Assembly (NCBI GenBank): GCA_965660935.1
Contig: CBFIBR010000010.1
Location: 1 to 61,627, forward strand
DNA from: UBA1172 sp002457135
GTDB lineage: Bacteria > Pseudomonadota > Alphaproteobacteria > Puniceispirillales > UBA1172
Length of the DNA stretch: 61,627 nt
Reading direction: 5' to 3'
Part shown: one piece after another, positions 16,254 to 24,344 of the stretch
How positions within the stretch are numbered: the stretch's first letter is position 1
How the letters are laid out: the number at the start of each line of letters is the position of its first letter
Notes under the pieces: model-generated
The model's database searches: none
What the model saw: the letters and a program-made list of their open reading frames with translations, nothing else
Told to the model about the DNA's origin: nothing
Made by a program: the position numbers and the translations under genes

Positions 16254-16451
16254 TCATCCGCCTTGCCTCGGGGTGACGACTTCCAGCCGGTCACCCTCGC
16301 TCAGGGTGCAATCGGCCCGGCTGTCCCGCGCCACGAACGCGCCATTGACGGCGGTGGCTACCCGGGCGTCACCGTAGCCCAGCTCAACCAGCAGCTGGTC
16401 CAGCGAGACAGCCTGCACCGCAACACTGTCGCCGTTAACGATTATCTTCAT
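16254..16451 (-). CDS. thiS: Sulfur carrier protein ThiS
   Basis: A 65-residue ubiquitin-like carrier ending in the required Gly-Gly. MKIIVNGD at the start and ATAVNGAFVARDS in the middle are typical. Its start overlaps the end of thiO by 17 bp. Confidence 0.95.
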   Translation of the reverse strand: MKIIVNGDSVAVQAVSLDQLLVELGYGDARVATAVNGAFVARDSRADCTLSEGDRLEVVTPRQGG

Positions 16452-17466
16452 CCATGATCTCCGGGCGCTGGTTGTTGAGGATATAGTCCGCGGTCATGCG
16501 CGCCACCGCCGGGGCCAGAAGGAAGCCATGACGGAACAGGCCATTGACGAAAACAGTCTGCCCGCGCCGCCTGATGCGCGGCAGGTTATCGGCAAAGGCA
16601 GGGCGGGCATCAACCCCGATTTCGAGGATTTCCGCCTCACCAAATGCAGGATGCAGGGCATAGGCCGCGCTCAGCAATTCCAGCACGGAACGGGCGGTGG
16701 CGCGGTTGCGATCAGAAGATTCGATCTGGGTCGCCCCCAGCATGAAGACCCCGTCACCACGCGGCACGATATAGATCGGAAAGCGCGGATGCAGCAGCCT
16801 GATCGGGCGGTTGAGCGTGATATCAGGGCAGCGCAGAACCATCATCTCACCCTTGACACCGCGCAGGTCATCCAGCTGATCAGCCGCCGCCAGCCCCCGG
16901 CAATCAATGGTCAGATTATCCACCTCACCATCCGTACCGCCATTCGGGTTCTGGTCCACTGGCATGGTGCGGGTAATGGCAACGCCCTGTTGCGCCAGAC
17001 TATCCCGCAGCATCGCCAGCGCATCACGCGGGGTCAGGTGGGCCTCGGTTTCAAAGAACAGCCCGCGTCGGTGGCGATTGGCCAGCGTGGGTTCCAGCCG
17101 GGCGATCATGTCAGCATCAGCCATCTGGTGGTGAAGGGTGCGGCGGGCAAACCGGTCCAGCTCCCTTGTGTCACGGCCCAGCGTCAGCACCAGCGTACCC
17201 TGTTGCGTGACCTCAACCCCCTTCTGGTGCCACCAGCCCGCCGCCTCACCCCCGAAACGCACCACGGGTTCTTCGGCGGTCTCGCCCTCACAGAACGGCG
17301 CCAGCATCCCGCCTGCCCACCATGAACAGGCATGGGGGCCAGGTTCATCATGACGGTCATGCAGCTCAACGCGCTGGCCACGGCTCATCAGCTCACTGGC
17401 CAGGCAAAGCCCGGCGACACCGGCCCCGATAATGCGAACAGGTTTTGTGCTGAGGGGTTCGGTCAT
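16435..17466 (-). CDS. thiO: Glycine oxidase ThiO
   Basis: FAD enzyme of the DAO family that oxidises glycine to the imine used by ThiG. The dinucleotide fold is IIGAGVAGLCLASELMSRG, and the CSWWAGGMLAPFCEGE segment is the ThiO-like W-A/G-GML motif. The C-terminus has VFVNGLFRHGFLLAPAVA. ATG 17466 is preferred because it overlaps the thiD stop as ATGA; an upstream GTG at 17472 is in frame. The use of ThiO rather than ThiH implies an aerobic life style. Confidence 0.93.
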   Translation of the reverse strand: MTEPLSTKPVRIIGAGVAGLCLASELMSRGQRVELHDRHDEPGPHACSWWAGGMLAPFCEGETAEEPVVRFGGEAAGWWHQKGVEVTQQGTLVLTLGRDTRELDRFARRTLHHQMADADMIARLEPTLANRHRRGLFFETEAHLTPRDALAMLRDSLAQQGVAITRTMPVDQNPNGGTDGEVDNLTIDCRGLAAADQLDDLRGVKGEMMVLRCPDITLNRPIRLLHPRFPIYIVPRGDGVFMLGATQIESSDRNRATARSVLELLSAAYALHPAFGEAEILEIGVDARPAFADNLPRIRRRGQTVFVNGLFRHGFLLAPAVARMTADYILNNQRPEIMDEDNR

Positions 17467-18263
17467 TGCCACAGCTCATGAAAATGGTGGACCGGGCCAT
17501 GGCCCTTGCCGACCTCCAGCCGGTCAGCATGGGCGATGGCGGCATGCAGCCAGCCATGGGCGATTTCAACGGCGCGGGGCAGGTCTGCCCCCTTGGCGAG
17601 TTCGGCGGCAATCGCCGCTGACATCGAACAGCCGGTGCCGTGGGTATTGCCGGTTTCCAGCCGGGGCGCGGAATAGGCATGGGTCCCGTCAGCCATGAGC
17701 AGGATATCGGTGCAGGTATCGCCGCTGGCATGCCCGCCCTTCATCAGAACGGCACTGGCCCCGCGTTCAAGCAGGGCCTGACCCTGCGCCAGCATGGTAT
17801 CGTGATCGGCGGCCTCGCCTGCTTCCAGCAGCCGCGCTGCCTCAGGCAGGTTCGGGGTGATCAGGGTCGCGACCGGCAGCAGCCGGTCACGCAATGCTGA
17901 AACGGCATCATCCTGCAATAGGGTATCACCCGATTTGGCGGTGATCACCGGGTCGACAACAATCGCCCCCCCGAAACCGCTGATGGCATCGGCAACCGTG
18001 TCGATCATGCTGGCGGTGCCGAGCATCCCGATCTTGATGGTGTCGATGGCAATATCATCCAGCACGGCCCTGATCTGGGCGGTGACGCTATCGCCGGACA
18101 GGCCCTCAACATGGGTTACGGCAACGGTGTTCTGGGCGGTCACGGCGGTGATGACGCTGGTGCCATAGACACCGCGTGCTGAAAAGCTCTTCAGGTCGGC
18201 CTGGATGCCGGCACCGCCGCCACTGTCGGACCCGGCGATGGTCAACGCTTTTGCAATCCGCAT
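17463..18263 (-). CDS. thiD: Hydroxymethylpyrimidine (phosphate) kinase
   Basis: Phosphorylates HMP and HMP-P. The 266 residues show the ribokinase-type ends: ALTIAGSDSGGGAGIQADLK at the start and TGNTHGTGCSMSAAIAA (anion hole and catalytic base) near residue 213. It is the first gene after the TPP riboswitch. The ribosome site GGAAGGGGG (18270-18278) stands 6 nt before the ATG and can pair with an upstream anti-sequence, so translation is probably riboswitch-controlled. Confidence 0.95.
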   Translation of the reverse strand: MRIAKALTIAGSDSGGGAGIQADLKSFSARGVYGTSVITAVTAQNTVAVTHVEGLSGDSVTAQIRAVLDDIAIDTIKIGMLGTASMIDTVADAISGFGGAIVVDPVITAKSGDTLLQDDAVSALRDRLLPVATLITPNLPEAARLLEAGEAADHDTMLAQGQALLERGASAVLMKGGHASGDTCTDILLMADGTHAYSAPRLETGNTHGTGCSMSAAIAAELAKGADLPRAVEIAHGWLHAAIAHADRLEVGKGHGPVHHFHELWQ

Positions 18264-18294
18264 GTTCAGCCCCCTTCCGGCAATGCCATCTCAA

Positions 18295-18317
18295 CCCCGG
18301 CGAGGCGCTCGGCGGGG
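18295..18317 (-). promoter_or_regulatory. Stem-loop in riboswitch expression platform
   Basis: A 23-nt hairpin between the TPP aptamer and thiD: stem CCCCG/CGGGG plus CGAG/CTCG with one C-C mismatch and a 3-nt loop. It has no U-run, so it is not a classic terminator. It lies between an anti-SD CCCTTCC (18317-18323) and the SD (18270-18278), and could bring them together or apart. Confidence 0.55.
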
Positions 18318-18357
18318 GAAGGGAAGCCTGAAATCCATGAAGGGATCAAATGGGCAA

Positions 18358-18443
18358 TCCGTTTCCTACGCCGGTACCAACCGGATCAGGTTCCATGGGT
18401 TGATGAACATCTCTCAGCCCGGTTTATCGGGCACCCCAACGAA
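18358..18443 (-). promoter_or_regulatory. TPP riboswitch (THI box)
   Basis: On the minus strand the thiamin pyrophosphate aptamer core is unmistakable: GGGGTGCCC, then GGGCTGAGAGA, ACCC, GAACCTGATCCGGTT and ATACCGGCGTAGG-like (GGTACCGGCGTAGG). The outer P1 helix can form from TTCGTT (18438-18443) and AACGGA (18358-18363). Transcription from the adjacent promoter would begin almost exactly at the aptamer. It should switch off the ten-gene thi operon when TPP is plentiful. Confidence 0.95.
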
Positions 18444-18450
18444 TAGAATT

Positions 18451-18479
18451 TGAATAGAACGGCGTGCCGTTATTGTCAA
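18451..18479 (-). promoter_or_regulatory. Promoter of the thi operon
   Basis: Perfect -35 TTGACA (18474-18479) and -10 TATTCA (18451-18456) with 17 bp between them, just after the fpr stop codon. The spacer is mostly a dyad, AACGGC-AC-GCCGTT. The predicted RNA start is near 18444, the first base of the riboswitch. Confidence 0.7.
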
Positions 18480-18490
18480 GATTTAGAGGA

Positions 18491-19291
18491 TCAGCCAACA
18501 AAGGCGCGTTCGACAACAAACTGCCCCGGGCTGGCGTTGGACCCTTCGCTGAACCCCGCTGCCTCAACCAGGGTTTTGACATCCTTGAGCATATCCATGG
18601 ACCCGCAGATCATGACCCGGTCAACCTCGGGGTCGAGCGCGGGCAGGCCGAGATGATCATAGAGCGCCCCGCTTTCCATCAGCGTCGTGATCCGCCCCAT
18701 CAGGGGGGATTGCTCCTGGGTGGTGGTGTTGACGAGGGTCAGCCGGCCATCGGCAAATTCCCCCACCAGCGGGTCTTCCAGTGTCTGTTGGGTGGTGGTT
18801 TTCGAATAGGCCAGCTCGGCCACTTCACGGCAGGTGTGGGTGACGATCAGCTGATCGAATTTTTCATAGGCTTCGGGGTCACGGATGAGTGAGGCAAAAG
18901 GCGCAAACCCCGTCCCCGTTGATATCATCCAGAGCCGCTTTCCCGGCAGGAGGGCGTCGAGGACAAGCGTGCCTGTCGGCTTTTTGCGGAACCAGACCTG
19001 ATCACCGACCCCAATTTTCTGGAGGTGTTCGGTGAGCGGTCCCCCCGCCACCTTGATCGAATAAAACTCAATCGTCTCATCCCATGACGGGCTGGCGATG
19101 GAATAGGCGCGCCATACCGGCTTTTCGCCCGGCAGGCCAATCATGACAAACTCACCCGACCGGAACCGGAATGATGCCGGGCGGGTCAGCCGAAATCGAA
19201 ACAGCCTGTCCGTGTAGTGTTCGACTTCGGTCACGGTTTCGCCGAAAACGCCATCAGGCACCGGCCAGGATTGATCCCGCTGTGTATTCAT
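18491..19291 (-). CDS. fpr: Ferredoxin/flavodoxin--NADP reductase
   Basis: FAD enzyme that exchanges electrons between NADPH and ferredoxin or flavodoxin. The FAD site RAYSIASPSWDETIEFYSI, the NADP-loop STGTGFAPFASLIRDPE, TCREVAELAY, MICGSMDML and the C-terminal ERAFVG are those of the bacterial Fpr subclass. The frame begins at a TTG at 19324; ATG 19291 (MNTQRDQSW) is the first ATG and gives 266 residues, close to the family norm. No strong ribosome site is seen for either. The stop lies 12 bp before the thi promoter. Confidence 0.92.
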   Translation of the reverse strand: MNTQRDQSWPVPDGVFGETVTEVEHYTDRLFRFRLTRPASFRFRSGEFVMIGLPGEKPVWRAYSIASPSWDETIEFYSIKVAGGPLTEHLQKIGVGDQVWFRKKPTGTLVLDALLPGKRLWMISTGTGFAPFASLIRDPEAYEKFDQLIVTHTCREVAELAYSKTTTQQTLEDPLVGEFADGRLTLVNTTTQEQSPLMGRITTLMESGALYDHLGLPALDPEVDRVMICGSMDMLKDVKTLVEAAGFSEGSNASPGQFVVERAFVG

Positions 19292-19380
19292 CGTGGTCAC
19301 GACTTTCGCGTTGTTATGATGCAATTAATGGAGAGTTAGCACTGTCCTGCCAAGAGGGCAAGCCGCTGGCAGGCACGCGG

Positions 19381-19443
19381 CGGATCGGCAAAACGTCGCA
19401 TTGGCCAAAACCGCATCGGCAAAGATTGCATCAACCAAGACCG
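19381..19443. repeat. Degenerate tandem repeat, about 4 x 15-16 bp
   Basis: Repeated blocks of the form gcat(c/t)ggc(c)aaa(a/g) occur between fpr and the next gene (cggatcggcaaaacgt, cgcattggccaaaacc, gcatcggcaaagatt, gcatcaaccaagacc). The region has no gene. Confidence 0.55.
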
Positions 19444-19481
19444 TGTTTGACAAATCACCCGCCATCCTTAATGTCCACTCT

Positions 19482-19512
19482 AGTATCCCCGGGAAGTATC
19501 CCCGGGTAGTAT
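19482..19512. repeat. Tandem repeat, 2.4 x 13 bp
   Basis: Two copies of agtatccccggg(a/t) and a third partial agtat, about 20 bp before the start of the following membrane-protein gene. Each copy contains the CCCCGGG near-palindrome. Confidence 0.8.
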
Positions 19513-19530
19513 TTAAGAAGTGGCTCGATC

Positions 19531-20943
19531 ATGAAATCGCCCATCCTTGCCGTTTTCGTTGCCCTGATCCCCCTGCCGGCTTTCGCGCATGCCACAGGGC
19601 AGGGCTTTGTTGCGCTGTTGCCGACCGGCCCCTATATGGCGTTTGGTGTGCTGATCGTTGCGCTCAGCATGATCCTGTTGTGGCTGTTGCCGCAACGCCC
19701 GCTCAGCCGCATGCTGCCGGGTGTTGATCTGGGGGCGATTGCCGCCCCGCCATGGCTTCGCCGTACCACCAGCCTGATCAGTTTTATCGTTTTGCTGTGG
19801 ATGCTGTATCAGGGGTTTCACGGCCCGAGTGACCCGGTTGAAAACGCCCTTGTGATGGGGTTCTGGGTGGTTTTCTGGATGGCGGCGGTGATGGTCCAGG
19901 GGCTTGTGTTTGATCTCTGGGGGTGGGTATCCCCGTGGCACTGGCTTGATGCGCCCGCCAGATCGGGGGCTGGTCGAAAGGGTGGCCGGTTTAAGCCGTT
20001 ATTTCACCTGCCAACGGTTTTCGGTGTCTGGCCTGCTGTGCTGCTGCTGGTTGGTTTTGCGGGGTTCACCCTGGCTGATCCTGCCCCTGATGATGCCGCC
20101 CGGCTGGCCCGTGCCGGGCTGATCTATCTGGTTATAACGCTGGTTGGCTGCGGGGTGTTCGGCCCCCGGGCATGGCTGCGGCAGGTTGAGGTGTTTTCGG
20201 TTTTGATGCGGCTCATCACCCGGCTTGCGCCTGTTGCCCGCCGGGGCAGGAGGCTGCGGCTTGGCTGGCACGGGCATCAGCTGCATCAGGGGGCTGGCTG
20301 TTATAGGGGAACAGCGGTGCTGATCCTGGTACTGCTGGCGGTCGGTTCATTCGATGGGCTTAACGAGACGTTTTTCTGGCTGGATCATATCGGTGTCAAC
20401 CCGCTCGATCACCCCGGCCGGACCGAGCTGGTAATCCCCGTCCTGACAGGGCTTGGTGCCTCGGTACTGGGGTTGATCGGGGTCTTCATGCTGATCTCAA
20501 TCGCTGGTGAAAGGCTTGCCCGTGATGATCTATATGGTGTCTCGCCATCCCGGATGATCACCACGCTTGCCCCCACTGTCCTGCCGATTGCGCTGGCCTA
20601 TCATGGCGCCCATTACCTGCCGTCACTGCTGGTTGATGGGCAATACGCGCTTATCATCGCCAATGACCCGCTGCGCAATGGTGCTGATCTGCTCGGCCTC
20701 AAGGGGTATTACGTCACCACCGGGTTTTTCAACAATCGTGACAGCATGCAGATGATCTGGCTGACTCAGGCAGGGGTGATTGTGCTGGGGCATGTGCTGG
20801 CGGTGATACTGGCCCATGCCAGCATGGTGACGCTTTATCAGGACAGGCGGCGGGTGTTTCTGGCCGGGTTGCCGCTGGCGCTGTTCATGATCGCCTATAC
20901 CTGGCTCGGGCTGTGGCTGCTGGCATCGCCCAAGGCGGGGTAG
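19531..20943 (+). CDS. Polytopic membrane protein of unknown function
   Basis: A 470-residue protein with a cleavable-looking signal (PLPAFAHA) followed by about nine to eleven hydrophobic segments. It contains DLWGWVSPWHWLD, LPIALAYHGAHYLPSLLVDGQ and VVLGHVLAVILAHA-like (IVLGHVLAVILAH) motifs with conserved-looking His residues in membrane segments. It resembles proteins often annotated as fenitrothion-hydrolase-like, but I would not assign that activity. It lies directly upstream of a Liv-type ABC operon in the same direction, separated by 128 bp with its own promoter, so the link is suggestive only. Confidence 0.75.
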   Translation: MKSPILAVFVALIPLPAFAHATGQGFVALLPTGPYMAFGVLIVALSMILLWLLPQRPLSRMLPGVDLGAIAAPPWLRRTTSLISFIVLLWMLYQGFHGPSDPVENALVMGFWVVFWMAAVMVQGLVFDLWGWVSPWHWLDAPARSGAGRKGGRFKPLFHLPTVFGVWPAVLLLVGFAGFTLADPAPDDAARLARAGLIYLVITLVGCGVFGPRAWLRQVEVFSVLMRLITRLAPVARRGRRLRLGWHGHQLHQGAGCYRGTAVLILVLLAVGSFDGLNETFFWLDHIGVNPLDHPGRTELVIPVLTGLGASVLGLIGVFMLISIAGERLARDDLYGVSPSRMITTLAPTVLPIALAYHGAHYLPSLLVDGQYALIIANDPLRNGADLLGLKGYYVTTGFFNNRDSMQMIWLTQAGVIVLGHVLAVILAHASMVTLYQDRRRVFLAGLPLALFMIAYTWLGLWLLASPKAG

Positions 20944-20973
20944 GCCCGCCACCGCTCCCTGCGTTTAAACGAT

Positions 20974-21003
20974 TTGACTGGACCATCGCGCCCTCTATAT
21001 AAA
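20974..21003 (+). promoter_or_regulatory. Promoter of the Liv-type ABC transporter operon
   Basis: TTGACT (20974-20979) and TATAAA (20998-21003) with an 18-bp spacer, about 70 bp before the substrate-binding-protein start. Confidence 0.6.
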
Positions 21004-21071
21004 AATCAAGCAGGATAAGTGTATCCACTGATCCGGCATCACCCAGAGATCGCCCATCCCGGAGTAGTTTA

Positions 21072-22394
21072 ATGACCGCATCGGACAAGATGTCCACTCG
21101 CCCAGGCCGCCTTGCCTCACCGGGTCGCCGTGACCTGATCAGGAAACTTGGCGCAACCTCTGCCCTCGCCGCGGGGGTGGGTGTTATGCCGCTTGTTGGC
21201 GGCTATCACCAGGCCCGGAGTGCGGAGCCGATCCGCATCGGGTTTCAGGTTCACCGCACTGGAATCGGGGCGGCCTATGGACGCTGGTACAGCCGTACCA
21301 CCGATGCCGCTGTCAGAAAGATCAACGCTGAAGGCGGGATCAACGGCCGGCCGGTTGAAATTATTGCCGAGGATGATGGAACCGACCCGAAACGCGGTGC
21401 AGAAGTGGTGGAAAAACTGGCCACCCAGCATCGTTGTGATCTGGTTTTCGGAACGCTCTTCAGCCATGTCGTGATCGGCTCCTCCCCCCGCGCGGGTGAG
21501 CTGAGAGTGCCGTATTTCGTTGTCTCGGAGGGTCACCATGTCGCCAGCGGCATGCTCAACCGCTACACTCTCCAGCCCGGGATCACCGATGTCAAAAGCC
21601 AGGTTCAGGCCATGGCCCCGTTCGTTGCCAATACCCTTGGCAAGAAGGTCACGATGATCTTCCCCGATTTTGCCTTTGGCCATGATCACCGTGATTATTT
21701 CTCCGCCGCGATTGAGGCTGAGGGCGGCAAGGTTGTTGCCAAAATAGCAATCCCGCCAACAGAATCGAGCTTCACCCGTTATTTCCCCAAAATCCCGCGT
21801 GATACCGATGTGATCTATCACGTCATGGTGGGTCCGGCGGTACTGACCTTCGTGAAAGAGCTGGGCGAGTTCTTCGGCCCGTCACGACCGGCAATTTTCG
21901 GCTTTATCGACAGTCTTGAGGCGGTGGATATGGCCAGCCCCGGGCTTGAGTTTCTTGAAGGCACCTATTTCTGGGAGGGCAACCCGCGCTATGCCCAGGC
22001 CAATCAATCCGCGTATGACAAGGCGTATCGGCAGGCGGTGGGGGTTGACGACAACGGGGCATCGATTTCTGATGCAAGGGATGTATCGACCTATGCCCAC
22101 ATGTTCGGCTGCTGGGAAACGCTGCATATCATCAAGGCCGGGATGGAGGCATCATCCTATCGTGGCCCCGCCGACCGCACCGGGCTGATTGAGGCGGTGG
22201 AGGCGATGACGACCATGCCGCATTCCCACGCCCATCCGCAGGGCGACAAGGTCTTTAACGGCCGGACGCATCAGGTGTTTGGGCATCAGTATATCAGCAA
22301 GGTTGAAAACAGCCGCCTGGTGCTGACCCACACAACCTCAATCGAAGACACCATCTACCCTGATGAGGTTGACTACACCACGCAGTCTTTCTGA
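21072..22394 (+). CDS. Periplasmic amide/urea/branched-chain-type ABC binding protein
   Basis: A 440-residue Leu/Ile/Val-family (Peripla_BP_6) binding protein. The N-terminus has a Tat-like signal (GRRDLIRKLGATSALAAG...ARSAEP), so it may be exported folded. The mature part starts IRIGFQVHRTGIGAAYG and contains INAEGGINGRPVEIIAEDDGTDP. The overall form is closer to the urea/short-chain-amide binders (UrtA/AmiC) than to LivJ, but the ligand cannot be read off. A GGAG site lies 8 nt before the ATG. First gene of a five-gene transporter operon. Confidence 0.87.
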   Translation: MTASDKMSTRPGRLASPGRRDLIRKLGATSALAAGVGVMPLVGGYHQARSAEPIRIGFQVHRTGIGAAYGRWYSRTTDAAVRKINAEGGINGRPVEIIAEDDGTDPKRGAEVVEKLATQHRCDLVFGTLFSHVVIGSSPRAGELRVPYFVVSEGHHVASGMLNRYTLQPGITDVKSQVQAMAPFVANTLGKKVTMIFPDFAFGHDHRDYFSAAIEAEGGKVVAKIAIPPTESSFTRYFPKIPRDTDVIYHVMVGPAVLTFVKELGEFFGPSRPAIFGFIDSLEAVDMASPGLEFLEGTYFWEGNPRYAQANQSAYDKAYRQAVGVDDNGASISDARDVSTYAHMFGCWETLHIIKAGMEASSYRGPADRTGLIEAVEAMTTMPHSHAHPQGDKVFNGRTHQVFGHQYISKVENSRLVLTHTTSIEDTIYPDEVDYTTQSF

Positions 22395-22434
22395 TCAGGC
22401 GAATGCCATCGCTGGAACAGGCAGCGTTATAATC

Positions 22435-23391
22435 ATGGAATTGGGCCCATATCTCATCCTAGGGTTGCTGGAAGGCCTCGTCACCGCGGCGGTGCTTGCA
22501 CTGATGGCGCTCGGCCTGTCGCTGGTTTTCGGGGTCATGCGCGTGGTCAATGTCGCGCATGGCGAATTTTTCATGATCGGTGCTGTGCTGGCCTGGTGGA
22601 TTGCTGATGCGGTGGGGTCCCACCCCGCATTTGCTTTCCCTGCTGCGGGGTTCATGGCCGCGATCCTGATCGCACCGGTGCTGACCGCCATGCTGGCCAT
22701 GGCGGCTGATCAGCTGGTGCTGAAACGCCTCGATTATGACCCTGAACGAACCATCGTTGCCACCATCGGTCTGCTCTATATCATCCAGCAGGTGACGCTG
22801 ATGAGCTTTGGTCCGGATGCGCGCCCGGTTGAGGCCCCGTTCAATCATCGCCTGCCGATCCCGTTTGTTGAATGGCAGGCTGGCGGCTTGCAGGATGGGG
22901 GATGGCAGCTCTACTGGCCATGGGGGCTTGGCACCACCAGCTACAAGCTGTTTGTGATCATGGCCGCGGCGGTGCTGATAACGCTGATCTGGCTGGTGCT
23001 GACCCGGACCAGGGCAGGGCTTGTCATGCGGGCAACACGGATTGACCGTGACATGGCGCAGGCGTTTGGTATTCCCGTGGGGCGGGTTTACGCTGCCGTC
23101 TTTGGGCTTGGTGCCGGGCTGGCGGCACTGGCCGGTGTGCTGATCGTGCCGATCCAGCAGGCGCATTACCTGATGGGGCATGATCCGCTCCTGCTATCCT
23201 TTATTGTGGTGATCATCGGCGGGCTTGGCAGCCTGCCGGGGACAGTGGTGGCGGCCCTGCTGATCGGTGTCGGGGATGGCCTGATTTCGGTTTTCTTCAG
23301 CCCGACACTGGCAAAGATCATCGCCACGCTCGGGGTTGCCTTTGTCCTCATCTTCCGGCCCGAAGGCCTCTTCGGGGGGCGGCGGCAATGA
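22435..23391 (+). CDS. ABC transporter permease, LivH type
   Basis: The first membrane subunit, 318 residues from ATG 22435 (MELGPYLILGLLEGL). It shows LGLSLVFGVMRVVNVAHGEFFMIGA, typical of LivH/UrtB, and the cytoplasmic loop with FGIPVGRVYAAVFGLGAGLAALAGVL. The frame can be read from 22363, but that part overlaps the binding-protein gene and has no family resemblance. It overlaps livM by 4 bp. Confidence 0.92.
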   Translation: MELGPYLILGLLEGLVTAAVLALMALGLSLVFGVMRVVNVAHGEFFMIGAVLAWWIADAVGSHPAFAFPAAGFMAAILIAPVLTAMLAMAADQLVLKRLDYDPERTIVATIGLLYIIQQVTLMSFGPDARPVEAPFNHRLPIPFVEWQAGGLQDGGWQLYWPWGLGTTSYKLFVIMAAAVLITLIWLVLTRTRAGLVMRATRIDRDMAQAFGIPVGRVYAAVFGLGAGLAALAGVLIVPIQQAHYLMGHDPLLLSFIVVIIGGLGSLPGTVVAALLIGVGDGLISVFFSPTLAKIIATLGVAFVLIFRPEGLFGGRRQ

Positions 23392-24344
23392 CGGTTTTGC
23401 AGACAGCACGGCAGAAATCATGGGGGCTGCATCTGGGGGTGATCGCGCTCCTGTTCCTGCTGCAATTCGTGCTGCCCGAATATCACCATGGCAATTTTTC
23501 CCGCATCATGGTGCTGGCCTGTTTTGCCATGGGGTATAATATCCTGTTTGGCTATACCGGCATGCTCAGCCTTGGTCATGCCCTCTTTTTTGCAGCAGGG
23601 CTTTACGGCATGGGGATGAGCATGCATCACCTTGGCTGGCCCGCTGAGGCCGCGTTGCTGGCCGGGGGCATCGCCGGGGTGGTGGCGGCGTTTGGTGTCG
23701 GGGTGCTGGCACTGCGCACAACGGGGGTGGCCTTCATGATCGTCACGCTGATGTTTGCCCAGGCAGGGTATCTGACCATCCTCTATTTCGGTGACTATAC
23801 CCGCGGTGATGAAGGCTTTGTCATCGCGGCGGCGGAACGGATCTTCCTTGGGTTTGAGCTGACCGATCCATCGTTCCGTTATGGGGCGGCGCTTATCCTC
23901 TTTGCCGTGATGGTTGTGGTTACCCTCCGGCTGGTTCAGTCAGGCTTTGGCCATGTGCTGGTGGCGATCAGGGAGAATGAGGAAAGAACCCGCATGCTGG
24001 GCTATGATATCCAGCGGCATAAGCTGATCGCCATGGTGATCTCTGGCGGCATGGCCGGGCTTGCCGGGGCTGCTTACGGGTTGCTGTTCGGTTATGTCGG
24101 GGCCAGTTTTGCCTCGGTCCAGTATTCGATCTTCCCGCTGCTCTGGGTTCTGCTCGGCGGGGCCGGGACTGTCCTTGGCCCGTTGATCGGCACGCTCTTC
24201 ATGTTCTACCTGATCGACTGGTCGAGCGATATCACCACCGCCTATATGCTGATCGCCGGGGTCGCGCTGGTTCTGTTGACGCTGTTCGCGCCTCAGGGGC
24301 TGGCTGGAACACTGCGCCAGAAACTGGTGAGGTGGTTGCCATGA
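23388..24344 (+). CDS. ABC transporter permease, LivM type
   Basis: The second membrane subunit, 318 residues. It has the LivM signature GYNILFGYTGMLSLGHALFFAAG, the loop IRENEERTRMLGYDIQRHKLIAMVISGGMAGLAGAAYG and the end LFAPQGLAGTLR. It overlaps livH upstream and livG downstream by 4 bp, which shows strong coupling of the transporter subunits. Confidence 0.92.
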   Translation: MTVLQTARQKSWGLHLGVIALLFLLQFVLPEYHHGNFSRIMVLACFAMGYNILFGYTGMLSLGHALFFAAGLYGMGMSMHHLGWPAEAALLAGGIAGVVAAFGVGVLALRTTGVAFMIVTLMFAQAGYLTILYFGDYTRGDEGFVIAAAERIFLGFELTDPSFRYGAALILFAVMVVVTLRLVQSGFGHVLVAIRENEERTRMLGYDIQRHKLIAMVISGGMAGLAGAAYGLLFGYVGASFASVQYSIFPLLWVLLGGAGTVLGPLIGTLFMFYLIDWSSDITTAYMLIAGVALVLLTLFAPQGLAGTLRQKLVRWLP

